Source: Methanobrevibacter sp. (lineage in GTDB: Archaea > Methanobacteriota > Methanobacteria > Methanobacteriales > Methanobacteriaceae). From it: a stretch of 20,582 nucleotides of DNA. Positions 1-6,851 of the stretch are shown here, one piece after another. The stretch spans positions 28,999 to 49,580 of the forward strand of contig NZ_SUTI01000012.1 of the NCBI RefSeq assembly GCF_015062985.1, given 5' to 3'. How positions within the stretch are numbered: the stretch's first letter is position 1; each line of letters begins with the position of its first letter. A program made the translations under genes and the position numbers. The notes below the pieces were generated by a model. The model was not told the origin of the DNA, did no database searches, and was given only the letters and a program-made list of their open reading frames with translations.

Positions 1-1407
1 AACATAACCGATTTAGACCTAGCAGCTGGCGAATACATCCTTAACTTAACAACACAAGTTAACAAAAACCACACAACAAACAACTATACATCAAAAATCA
101 CAGTAAAACCAGCCACTTCATCAGTAAGCGCTGAAGACGTTAACTTGAGCTACGGTGAAACAGTCAGCATTCCGGTTACAAGTACAAATGCTAGTGAAGT
201 GTATTATGAAATCGTGGATACTGCCAATGAAGTTGTTGCTAACGGCACCTTAGGTCCTGAAGAGGCAATTACTGTTTCCGGATTGGATGCTGGAGATTAT
301 ACTATCAAATTAACCACAATCACAGATGAAAACCACACTAGCACATCCAGTAGTTCCAAATTACATGTAAAACATGTTGTTACTATTGTTATTGATGCAA
401 TTTCCGGTTATGCAGGTGAAGTGGTTAACTTGACTGCCGAGTTCAAATATGAAAATGGTGATCCTGTAAATGAGGGAGTTGCTAGTTTAAGCATCCGGTA
501 CGATGAAAAACTACTGCTTGCATTTACACCATATCCGGTTTTAGGTGCAGATGATTCCAACACTTATCAAGTTTCAGACGGTAAGGTTGTCTTCGAGGTC
601 AAATTAGGCGCTCCAGGTACTTACCCATACATAGTAACCTACTCAAGTGATTCTGAGGATATTCAAGCTGAATCAACAGTTACAATATCTAAATTGAACA
701 CTAGCGTTTCAGGGGATGACATTTCAGGTAAACCTGGTGATGAAAGGGACATTACTGTTGCTGTTTTGGACCAGAACAGCAGGCCGGTTGAAAATGGAAC
801 TGTTACTTTGAATTTGAATGGAGAGACTTATAATGCTACTGTGGAAAACGGTCAAGCAACATTTAATGTGGAATTGCCAAGTCCGGGAACTTATAATTCA
901 AGCATTATTTATAATGGAAATGATTATTATGCTTCCTCATCTGAGTCTTCAATAGCTGTAAATGTTGAAAAAGAAAACACCAATCCTCCTTCCGCCAAAG
1001 ACATCAGCGGAAAAGCAGGTGAAAAAATTGACATTTCAGTCGAAATTATGGATGGAAACGGCAATCCTGTTAAAAACGGTACCGCTACATTAACCATTGA
1101 TGGTAAAACATACACCACAGAAGTTGTTGATGGTGTTGCAACATTCAAGGATGTTGTGCTTCCTGAAAATGACACTGTGGCGGATGTCTATTATCAAGGA
1201 AATGAATACTACAACAGCAGTTCTTCAACATTTTCCATTAAAATCAACAAAGACAACAACAATACTCTGCCGGACAACAGTAGTGATGAAAACAAAACCG
1301 AAAATATTTCATTCAAAGGCGTTGACACAAGAAATGCAACTGGTAACCCTATTGCAGTTCTGATGATGGCACTGTTTGCACTGGTTATCACATATCGCAA
1401 AAAATAA
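1..1407 (+). CDS. Adhesin-like surface protein with Ig-like repeats, 3' part
   Basis: The reading frame is open from base 1, so the gene starts upstream of the window and 468 codons are visible. The protein is built of beta-rich repeats. Two units of about 85 residues near the left edge share the pattern AGxYxLxLTTxxxxNHT, and two later units of about 95 residues share DISGKxGExxDI, NPVxNGTxTL and YNGNxYYxSSSS; these look like bacterial Ig-like (Big_3-type) domains. Asn-x-Ser/Thr sites are abundant. The C-terminus has an acidic, Asn-rich linker, then RNATGNPIAVLMMALFALV and the basic tail TYRKK, which is a membrane anchor. It is probably displayed on the pseudomurein cell surface for adhesion to host, plant material or other microbes. 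This matches the adhesin-like protein class of Methanobrevibacter; the ligand is unknown. It ends just before a hairpin terminator and converges on a decayed surface-protein gene. Confidence 0.85.
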   Translation, partial: NITDLDLAAGEYILNLTTQVNKNHTTNNYTSKITVKPATSSVSAEDVNLSYGETVSIPVTSTNASEVYYEIVDTANEVVANGTLGPEEAITVSGLDAGDYTIKLTTITDENHTSTSSSSKLHVKHVVTIVIDAISGYAGEVVNLTAEFKYENGDPVNEGVASLSIRYDEKLLLAFTPYPVLGADDSNTYQVSDGKVVFEVKLGAPGTYPYIVTYSSDSEDIQAESTVTISKLNTSVSGDDISGKPGDERDITVAVLDQNSRPVENGTVTLNLNGETYNATVENGQATFNVELPSPGTYNSSIIYNGNDYYASSSESSIAVNVEKENTNPPSAKDISGKAGEKIDISVEIMDGNGNPVKNGTATLTIDGKTYTTEVVDGVATFKDVVLPENDTVADVYYQGNEYYNSSSSTFSIKINKDNNNTLPDNSSDENKTENISFKGVDTRNATGNPIAVLMMALFALVITYRKK

Positions 1408-1417
1408 AACTTTAAAA

Positions 1418-1457
1418 AGAGAATTTCACTCAAATTCTCTCTTCTTTTCTTTTTTTA
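1418..1457 (+). terminator. Hairpin plus T-run terminator
   Basis: A perfect 9-bp stem (AGAGAATTT at 1418-1426 with AAATTCTCT at 1432-1440) encloses the loop CACTC and is followed by a T-rich run on the + strand. It lies 10 bases after the adhesin stop codon and between two convergent genes. Confidence 0.75.
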
Positions 1458-1487
1458 AAATACACAAACAAACCTGCTTCAGAATTT

Positions 1488-3202
1488 TCAGGCAATTAAA
1501 GAAATTACATCAAATCCCCCCTCCGTTCTTTTATAACTGTAAAGTGTTTTAAAAGCATAAGGTGAATATGCCAACATTGAATTTTGCATATTATTTTCTG
1601 AAAAATCTGAAGAGTAGTTCGCCGCTTTCAATAATACTGATTCTAAAGATTCATACATTCCAAATGCCCAGCAAGCCCCCATATAACCTTGGTCTCTGAC
1701 GGGTGTGACTAAATTTTCCTCCCTTAAATCATACCTGGCCGGAAGCTCTGCAATGACAGGAGTGTTATTGATAAGCTGCAATTCCATTCCGCTGCCTACG
1801 ACAACACTAGGATAATAAGTATTATTAAAATCATCCTTGGATACTTTGTCAGCCCCAGACAGGCCGGATGTTTTTGCATCACTCTTATCGAAAAATGTGC
1901 AAACTGCATTATTGCCATTCCCGTTAAACTCTAAATCTTCAAGAGAATAACTTTCATCATAAAGATATATGGCACTGCCGTTTATAGCGGAATTATTGTT
2001 AAATTTAGAATTAGTGATAGATATATAGTCAAAATCAGCGAATATTGCACCGCCATAAGTTGGATAATCTTCATGTGTTGTATTGACTTTATTACCATTA
2101 AATACAGAGTTATCAATCATGAAATCGGAGTCTGAAACGTAAATTGCACCCCCATTATACTCTGCAAAGTTATTTGTGAAATTGGTAGTATCTATTAGCG
2201 CTCCACCGCCCAATTGAAGATAAGCCCCACCAAATTCAGATGAACAATTTTCAAACAAAGTATTATTTATGTCAACATTCCCACTATCCTTAAAATCAGC
2301 GAAAATTGCTCCTCCGTTTTTAGCAGATGAAACATTTATAAAATCACAATCAATTATAGTAATACTTTTGGAATTTTTTAATCCAATCGCTCCTGCGGTA
2401 CGATTTGCATATAAATTAATGAATTTGGAGTTAAGAATAATACCTTGCACCTCATCACCACAATAAATCGCGGTTGCATACTTGGAACGGATATTTGCAA
2501 AAGTAGAATTTACAACCGCCAATTGTGTTTTTTGATTCGCGCAAATTAAACCCCACACAATATCCCTGGCACTTTCAAATGTTGCGTTAATAACATCCAT
2601 ATAAGCATCTTTCCCAAAGATGGCAGAACCCAATTCGGAAGCATAACAATCCACAAACCGGTCATTTTTACTCAAATATACTGAACTATCAGCATATACT
2701 GCTCCACCATAATCAGAACTACAATTGATGAATTCCACATTAGTTGTATTTAGACCACCAATAAGAATAATGGCACCATCATTTGAATTTTTAAGGATAA
2801 GATTGTTGAAGGCATTGTTCATTGAATTATTAATATAGAATATTCTGCTTTTATTTTTGGCGTCAATGAAATGGCCATTACCATTAATGACAACATCCTT
2901 AACAATAGAAATTCCAGAGGTATAATCCTCATCGGTTTCTTCATTAAAGGTATAGTCAGCAGTTAAATTTATTACGCCACTTCCCGAAGAAATTAAATCA
3001 TCCAAATCACTGAATAAATGACTTTCATTTTAATCACTTAATATATTCATGTCATCTTCAGCAATGGATAACACATCACTTTCAACTAAATCGTGTGAAA
3101 TTACGCCGGCAGAGTCCGCATTCATATCTTCGGCGCAACGGAACCGGCTGAAAAAAATTCTATTAAAAATAAAAATAATGTACATAATATCCTATTATTC
3201 AT
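1488..3202 (-). pseudogene. Decayed beta-helix surface protein with truncated papain-like (C1A) peptidase domain
   Basis: The ATG at 3202 opens a signal peptide (MNNRILCTLFLFLIEFFSAG). The frame breaks near 3138, where one missing T would restore SVCAEDMNADSAG. The restored frame meets an in-frame TAA at 3030-3032, flanked by LSD and NESHLFSDLDD, and then runs open to the TGA at 1488. About 390 residues form an Asn-rich right-handed beta-helix (repeated NNTxFxN, GGAIY and SAIN-type turns). A C1A domain follows, beginning ARYDLRE and TPVRDQG, with the catalytic-Cys motif GACWAF. The domain stops about 50 residues after that Cys, so the catalytic His and Asn are missing. Such proteins are known from Methanobrevibacter and are thought to be exported peptidases or adhesins. 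With a frameshift, a nonsense codon and a lost 3' end, I call it a pseudogene. The open part could be expressed from the TTG at 3005 but would lack a signal peptide. Confidence 0.8.
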
Positions 3203-3584
3203 GAAAAATCCCCATATTCTATATAATTAAGTATATAAGACCACATATAAATAATTATCTTAAAAAATCGAATAAAATCCATTGTCAAGTAGAATAAAGG
3301 CCATTTAAACATTATAATTTTATGAAAAATGTGAGAAAAATTCTACAATAGATTTTTTAAAAGCGAATTTTAATTACCGACCATGTAATTTAAAGCAAAA
3401 AGATAGAAAGATTAAATAACGGATTTGATGAAAAGAACTCTACAATAGAAAAAAAATTTAAAATTACATCTAATTTAATTAGCATTAACACCAATAATAT
3501 AACAAGGACCAATTGGCCAAATGATGAATGTATTCGCCAATTATTCAAAAATTATTTAGTTTTAAAGGAAAGGAGATAAAACAT
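3203..3584. other. Divergent intergenic promoter region
   Basis: This non-coding, very AT-rich spacer lies between the minus-strand surface pseudogene and the + strand deaminase operon. On the minus strand a TATA-like TTATATAC lies near 3231-3238, about 30 bases before the pseudogene ATG. On the + strand AATAATATAAC near 3493-3503 is a possible TATA element for the deaminase operon. An 11-bp direct repeat, TCTACAATAGA, occurs at 3342-3352 and 3439-3449. An AT palindrome, CTAATTTAATTAG, lies at 3470-3482. I see no coding sequence here. Confidence 0.5.
3511..3542 (+). promoter_or_regulatory. Inverted repeat in the leader of the deaminase operon
   Basis: AATTGGC at 3511-3517 is the exact reverse complement of GCCAATT at 3536-3542, with 18 bases between. 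It lies just downstream of the likely TATA element and before the AAAGGAGA ribosome site, so it could be an operator over the transcription start or a leader hairpin. It could also be chance in AT-rich DNA. Confidence 0.35.
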
Positions 3585-4043
3585 ATGGCAGATGAAAACA
3601 ATGCAAACCGTATGAGCAAAAACGAGTATTATCTTGCAATCGCTCTTGCAGTATCAAAAAGAAGCACATGCTTAAAAAGACGATACGGGGCGGTAATTGT
3701 CAACAACGATGAAATAATCAGTACAGGATATAATGGAAATCCAAGAGGAGAGGAAAACTGTTGTGATAGAGGAAACTGTAAAAGAATGAATCTTCCATCC
3801 AATTCAGGCCAATACGATGACTGCTTTTCTGTCCATGCCGAACAGAATGCAATGATCAGTGCAAGCAGAAATGAAATGCTGGGATCAACCATTTATCTGG
3901 CGGGAGAAAAGTACCTTGAAGGAAATTGGGTGGAAATAGAAGATGCAGAACCTTGCCCTATATGCTTTAGAATGGTAAAGAACTCAGGAATCGACAGGAT
4001 AGTCAGCAAGAAGGGAATCATAAAACTGCGTGATTCCGCTTGA
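3585..4043 (+). CDS. Deoxycytidylate (dCMP) deaminase family protein
   Basis: This 152-residue protein of the zinc-dependent cytidine/deoxycytidylate deaminase superfamily probably converts dCMP to dUMP in the cytoplasm, feeding dTMP synthesis. The zinc and catalytic motifs are visible: HAEQNA (His84, proton-shuttle Glu86) and PCPICF (Cys124, Cys127). The N-terminal substrate region reads KRRYGAVIVNNDEIISTGYN and is followed by NPRG. The Cys-rich stretch at residues 59-65 recalls the extra metal site of some dCMP deaminases. The frame is open further upstream, but the ATG at 3585 is preceded by a strong AAAGGAGA site about 8 bases away, which fixes the start. It is the first gene of a three-gene + strand operon with trmO and a methyltransferase. 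The length is typical of the family. A related deaminase specificity cannot be excluded. Confidence 0.85.
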   Translation: MADENNANRMSKNEYYLAIALAVSKRSTCLKRRYGAVIVNNDEIISTGYNGNPRGEENCCDRGNCKRMNLPSNSGQYDDCFSVHAEQNAMISASRNEMLGSTIYLAGEKYLEGNWVEIEDAEPCPICFRMVKNSGIDRIVSKKGIIKLRDSA

Positions 4044-4078
4044 ATGCAGGCAAAACTCATGATTCGGAAGATGATTTG

Positions 4079-4471
4079 ATGGATGAGAAAATAGTATTCA
4101 AACCAATCGGATATATCAAGTCCCCCTTTGAAGACGTTGCAAACATGCCGAAGTCCACTAGGGAATCCATGGATGTGGAAGCCGAAATGATTATCAATGA
4201 GGAATACCTTGAAAGCATGTCCAGCATGGAAGCCGGTGAAGAGTATATGGTCCTATTTTATTTCCACAAGTCAAAAGGATTCAAGCAGAGAGTTCCCTTT
4301 ATGGGAAACGGACCGATTAAAGGATTATTTTCAACTCATGCACCCAACAGACCAAATCCAATTGGCGTTTCAACAATACGAATAACCGAGATTAACGGAA
4401 ATGTCATTAAGTTCAATGGAGTTGACATGCTAAACGGCACTCCTGTTCTTGACATTAAAGACATTTTATGA
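4079..4471 (+). CDS. trmO: TrmO/TsaA-type tRNA (t6A37) N6-methyltransferase
   Basis: This is a 130-residue protein of the TsaA/YaeB (UPF0066) family, whose studied members use S-adenosylmethionine to N6-methylate threonylcarbamoyl-adenosine 37 of tRNA. The family signature is clear: THAPNRPNPIGVSTIRI at residues 86-102 and DMLNGTPVLDIK at 116-127. The N-terminal KPIGYIKSPF is also typical. I chose the ATG at 4079; an upstream in-frame TTG at 4040 overlaps the deaminase stop and has no obvious ribosome site. The protein ends three residues after the conserved DIK, slightly short of many relatives, which continue with a PY-containing tail. The frame of the next gene is open across this point, so a late frameshift is possible. 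It sits between the deaminase and a methyltransferase, with a 13-base gap to the latter. The family call is firm; the exact substrate in this archaeon is inferred. Confidence 0.85.
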   Translation: MDEKIVFKPIGYIKSPFEDVANMPKSTRESMDVEAEMIINEEYLESMSSMEAGEEYMVLFYFHKSKGFKQRVPFMGNGPIKGLFSTHAPNRPNPIGVSTIRITEINGNVIKFNGVDMLNGTPVLDIKDIL

Positions 4472-4484
4472 AACTGCAGGTTAC

Positions 4485-5156
4485 ATGATGAGCTATGAAA
4501 ACATCAGAATTATAGAAGACCCAGAACTTCTGGTTAATGCACGAAAGCCGGAGGGTGAATTGGGGGATAAGCTGATTGAAAACATGAACGTCAATCACGA
4601 AGCCCTGGCAAGATGGAGTTTGAGTCATCTGAGCATTTCGGAAGATGATATTATTCTTGACATCGGATGTGGCGGGGGAGTTAATGTAGATAGGTTTGTC
4701 AAAATAACTAAAAATAAGGTATATGGTCTAGATTATTCAAATGTTGCCTGTGAAAAATCAAGGTTGTTAAATGAAGATGCGATTTCTGAAGGCAGATGTG
4801 ATATTATTCAAGGGTCTGTTTCTGAGTTGCCTTTTGGTGATTGCAGTTTTGATATAGTTACCGGATTTGAAACCGTTTACTTTTGGCCGGATTTCATCAA
4901 TGATTTAAAGGAAGTTCGAAGAGTATTGAAAGAGGATGGAATTCTCTTTATCGCTAACGAAGCGCTGCCCAAGGAAAATGATGCGCGTCAAAAGGAGCTG
5001 ATTGAACTGTTGGATATGAACATCTATTCCCAAAATCAACTGGAGGAATCACTGCATGAGGCAGGATTTCAGAATCTGGAATGTCATTTAAAAGAATCAC
5101 AGGACTCGTTTACGGATGAAGATACAACTTGGATATGCATAATCGCTGAAAAATAA
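4485..5156 (+). CDS. Class I SAM-dependent methyltransferase (UbiE-like)
   Basis: This 223-residue Rossmann-fold methyltransferase has SAM motif I at residues 58-65 (LDIGCGGG), an acidic motif II region (VYGLDYS), LPFGDCSFDIVTGFETVYFWPD around residues 115-136, and motif III-type RRVLKEDGILFI. The acceptor is unknown and it is probably soluble. I chose the first ATG of the doublet at 4485/4488, with a weak GCAGGTT upstream; the frame is open to an upstream TTG at 4449 that overlaps trmO. It closely parallels the minus-strand methyltransferase at 6852-7544: both start with a RKPxGxLG block and both have VYG-DYS and FETVYFWPD, so the two are paralogues. It is the last gene of the + strand operon. 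A minus-strand-oriented hairpin lies just after it. Confidence 0.85.
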   Translation: MMSYENIRIIEDPELLVNARKPEGELGDKLIENMNVNHEALARWSLSHLSISEDDIILDIGCGGGVNVDRFVKITKNKVYGLDYSNVACEKSRLLNEDAISEGRCDIIQGSVSELPFGDCSFDIVTGFETVYFWPDFINDLKEVRRVLKEDGILFIANEALPKENDARQKELIELLDMNIYSQNQLEESLHEAGFQNLECHLKESQDSFTDEDTTWICIIAEK

Positions 5157-5205
5157 AAAAAAGAGAATTTCGTTACCTGCCCAGTTCGACTTTCGAACAG
5201 GCAAC
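5155..5205 (-). terminator. Hairpin plus T-run terminator, minus orientation
   Basis: The arms GTTACCTG (5172-5179) and CAGGCAAC (5198-5205) pair with one G-T wobble. Inside them TTCGA (5185-5189) pairs with TCGAA (5193-5197) around a CTT loop, with a five-base bulge. Read on the minus strand, a run of eight Ts follows (5155-5162). On the + strand no T-run follows. This marks the end of a minus-strand transcript coming from the 5200-5480 region. Confidence 0.55.
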
Positions 5206-5346
5206 TATTATATAAGTTATCTTAATTCGCAACAGGGAACATTTTTGCGAACAGTTATTTCAATGGAGGCCTACTGCAAGTTTTCATTATTAAAATGAGA
5301 AAACCAATGATTTAAACTCCTCATCAAGTGAAAGAAAGTTTTACCA

Positions 5347-5388
5347 TTAATACCAGAGTGTGCCTTCCCAATATGGAACATCAATCAT
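5347..5388 (-). CDS. Very short ORF with strong ribosome site; small peptide or gene remnant
   Basis: On the minus strand a strong GGAGGTGA site lies four bases before an ATG that encodes only MIDVPYWEGTLWY and then TAA. After two stop codons (TAA, TGG, TAA) the same frame reads NFLSLDEEFKSLVFSF and ends at a cluster of stops (TAA TAA TGA), which suggests the 5' end of a decayed gene. However, the unit has its own promoter and terminator, so a real 13-residue peptide or a small RNA is also possible. I do not recognise the peptide. Confidence 0.3.
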   Translation of the reverse strand: MIDVPYWEGTLWY

Positions 5389-5477
5389 GATTTCACCTCC
5401 ACATCTTTCAATTGGCGAAGTTCTCCGTAAAATATTGAACTTCACTCATATAATACATTAAAAAAGCCTATATAAAT
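5389..5477 (-). promoter_or_regulatory. Promoter and 5' leader of the short minus-strand unit
   Basis: On the minus strand a TATA box (ATTTATATA, 5469-5477) lies about 80 bases before the short ORF. The leader contains a perfect 7-bp inverted repeat, GAAGTTC/GAACTTC with a 13-base spacer (about 5414-5440), and ends in the GGAGGTGA site at 5393-5400. Confidence 0.4.
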
Positions 5478-5561
5478 AGTTTTCCGAATGTAAGTGCTTA
5501 TTTGCACTCAAAATCATGAAAAAATGAATGCAAATCCTTAATTTAGCATTTATACGAATAT

Positions 5562-5657
5562 TTAACTAATTATTTCAAACATAGGGTATGCTCTAAAGGA
5601 ATCCATGAATGCTTGAAAAGGCCTGATGAATTTGAAGTCAGTGCCACCTTTTATCTC
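5562..5657 (-). pseudogene. Coding-like C-terminal remnant, unidentified
   Basis: One minus frame reads EIKGGTDFKFIRPFQAF and then MDSFRAYPMFEIIS before TAA. Its composition is like real protein, but it is preceded immediately by a stop and has no start or ribosome site. A second coding-like stretch upstream on the same strand, in another frame (about 5666-5740), contains RPYGTISNLDNALIQMI. The two could be pieces of one frameshifted gene. I do not recognise the family. Confidence 0.25.
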
Positions 5658-5804
5658 TTAATAAAAAAAACATGACATATCATTTGGATCAGAGCATTAT
5701 CTAAATTGGATATGGTACCATAAGGTCTTGTGGATATGTAAAAAAAATTTTTTCTTTAATTTAATTAAAATGATTAAAAAAATGGTAAATTACTAACATA
5801 TAAT

Positions 5805-6011
5805 CTAGAAAAAACAAACAATAGTTTTGTTGTGCCTGCTTACTGTTATTGCATTTGCACTGCAAATTAACTCACATTTCCCGCACAGATTGCATTGGTC
5901 AATATTATTTCCTATGCGCCATCGAAATTTGTGCTTTGCATTTAAAAGTTCTGAAAAGATTAATTTACCAATCGAAAGTCCTATTGAAGATGATCCGCCA
6001 CGATGTCTCAA
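5805..6011 (-). pseudogene. Ferredoxin-like 4Fe-4S protein, probably 3'-truncated
   Basis: The gene starts at TTG 6011, eight bases after a strong AAGGAGG site, and encodes 68 residues. The motif CNLCGKCELIC (Cys40, 43, 46, 50) is a C-x2-C-x2-C-x3-C 4Fe-4S ligand set, followed by SANAITVSRHNKT, as in two-cluster ferredoxin domains. Relatives continue after NKT into a second Cys motif; here the frame ends seven residues later (IVCFF, TAG), so the second cluster is missing. The proline that usually follows the fourth Cys is Ser. It lies 39 bases after the LCM-type methyltransferase on the same strand and is the last gene of the methyltransferase operon. It may have been an electron donor for that group. 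It could still be a functional one-cluster protein. Confidence 0.6.
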
Positions 6012-6050
6012 ATTTAAAACCTCCTTAATTTTTAATCATTCAATATATTT

Positions 6051-6847
6051 TCATAATCTTAAATGTAAAATCATTGCGTTATTTCTCTTATCAGCTATTT
6101 TCATCGAAATTTTTGTATATAAACTTAATTTATTGGATAACATTTTAAGCGCGTCTTTATAGAATCCTCTACACTCAATCAATTGGCAATTTGCTTTTTT
6201 TGCAAATTCCTTTGGGTTTTCAATGTAAAAATACATCAACGCAGACTTATTTCCGGTTCTTTTAACATAGATATTTGTATATCTGATTCCAAATTTGTTG
6301 GTGGCATCAAATATTAGTTCAGCATTTCCAAAGATGTCTTTTGCATTGCCGATAAATTCAAGTATCTCTTCTTCATGGAAGTATTGGAACACTCCTGAAA
6401 CTATCATCAATGTTGGAAGAGTGGTGTCTAATTCATTGCACCAATCAAGTTTAAACAAATCTCCCTTTATGAACTTTTCATTTTCGCCAATGCCTATGTA
6501 AGTTTTCCTAAGTTCAATCACGTCAGCAGGTCAACTTCGAAATAATGGGAATTTTTTCTATCTATTCTGAAATATGATGTTTCAAGCCCGACACCCAAAT
6601 TGACAATATTGCATTTGTCATGCTTGTCGATGTATTCCTGAGTCATCTGGTCCAGATTGTATGACCTGGCAACTGATGCCATCATTGTATATTGGGAAGA
6701 TTTTTTCTCAATCTGCTTATCTTTAACCAGATTCTCCATCTCCAAAGCTTTCTTGTCGTGAAAATACTCCGGGAACATTTTAGAGATGTTAACTCTTGCA
6801 GTTAGAGGAATGAACAGTGTATCTTCAACACCTTCATAATCACCCAT
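6051..6847 (-). pseudogene. LCM/PPM-type (TcmP-like) O-methyltransferase, frameshifted
   Basis: Two consecutive minus frames together give a protein of about 265 residues of the leucine-carboxyl-methyltransferase/TcmP-like SAM family. The first frame starts at ATG 6847 (MGDYEGVEDTLFIPLTARV) and holds the SAM motif NLGVGLETSYFRID and then HYFEVDL. The second resumes with DVIELRKTYIGIGEN and contains TLMIVSGVFQYFHEEEI. The break lies at 6521-6529: inserting one C in CTGCTGACGTG would give EVDLPDVIELRK, which matches the family's EVDxP-VIxxK block. Family members methylate carboxyl or hydroxyl groups of proteins or small molecules. The ATG lies four bases after the stop of the upstream methyltransferase, so they are co-transcribed. 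Because only a single base is missing and everything else is intact, this may be a recent lesion, programmed slippage or a sequencing error. Confidence 0.8.
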
Positions 6848-6851
6848 ATTA

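Larger units (their letters stand above)
5206..5804. other. Gene-poor scar between convergent operons
   Basis: About 600 bases without an intact gene of normal size. It holds a minus-strand promoter, ribosome site and short ORF (5347-5477), two small minus-strand coding-like remnants around 5562-5740, and a short hairpin (AGTGC/GCACT, 5493-5508). An inverted pair ATGCTCT (5589-5595) and AGAGCAT (5692-5698) is also present, each arm bordered by ATCCA/TGGAT. The last could be a worn mobile-element end or a structured RNA, but no transposase is recognisable. Confidence 0.45.

Noticed and set aside
3030..3032. Recoding of the in-frame stop in the surface-protein gene
   Set aside because: It is TAA, not the TAG used for pyrrolysine, and the same gene has a frameshift and a lost 3' end, so simple decay is the better explanation.
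5827..6162. A + strand open frame of 111 codons opposite the ferredoxin and LCM methyltransferase genes
   Set aside because: It runs antisense to two recognisable protein frames, has no ribosome site and its composition is not protein-like.
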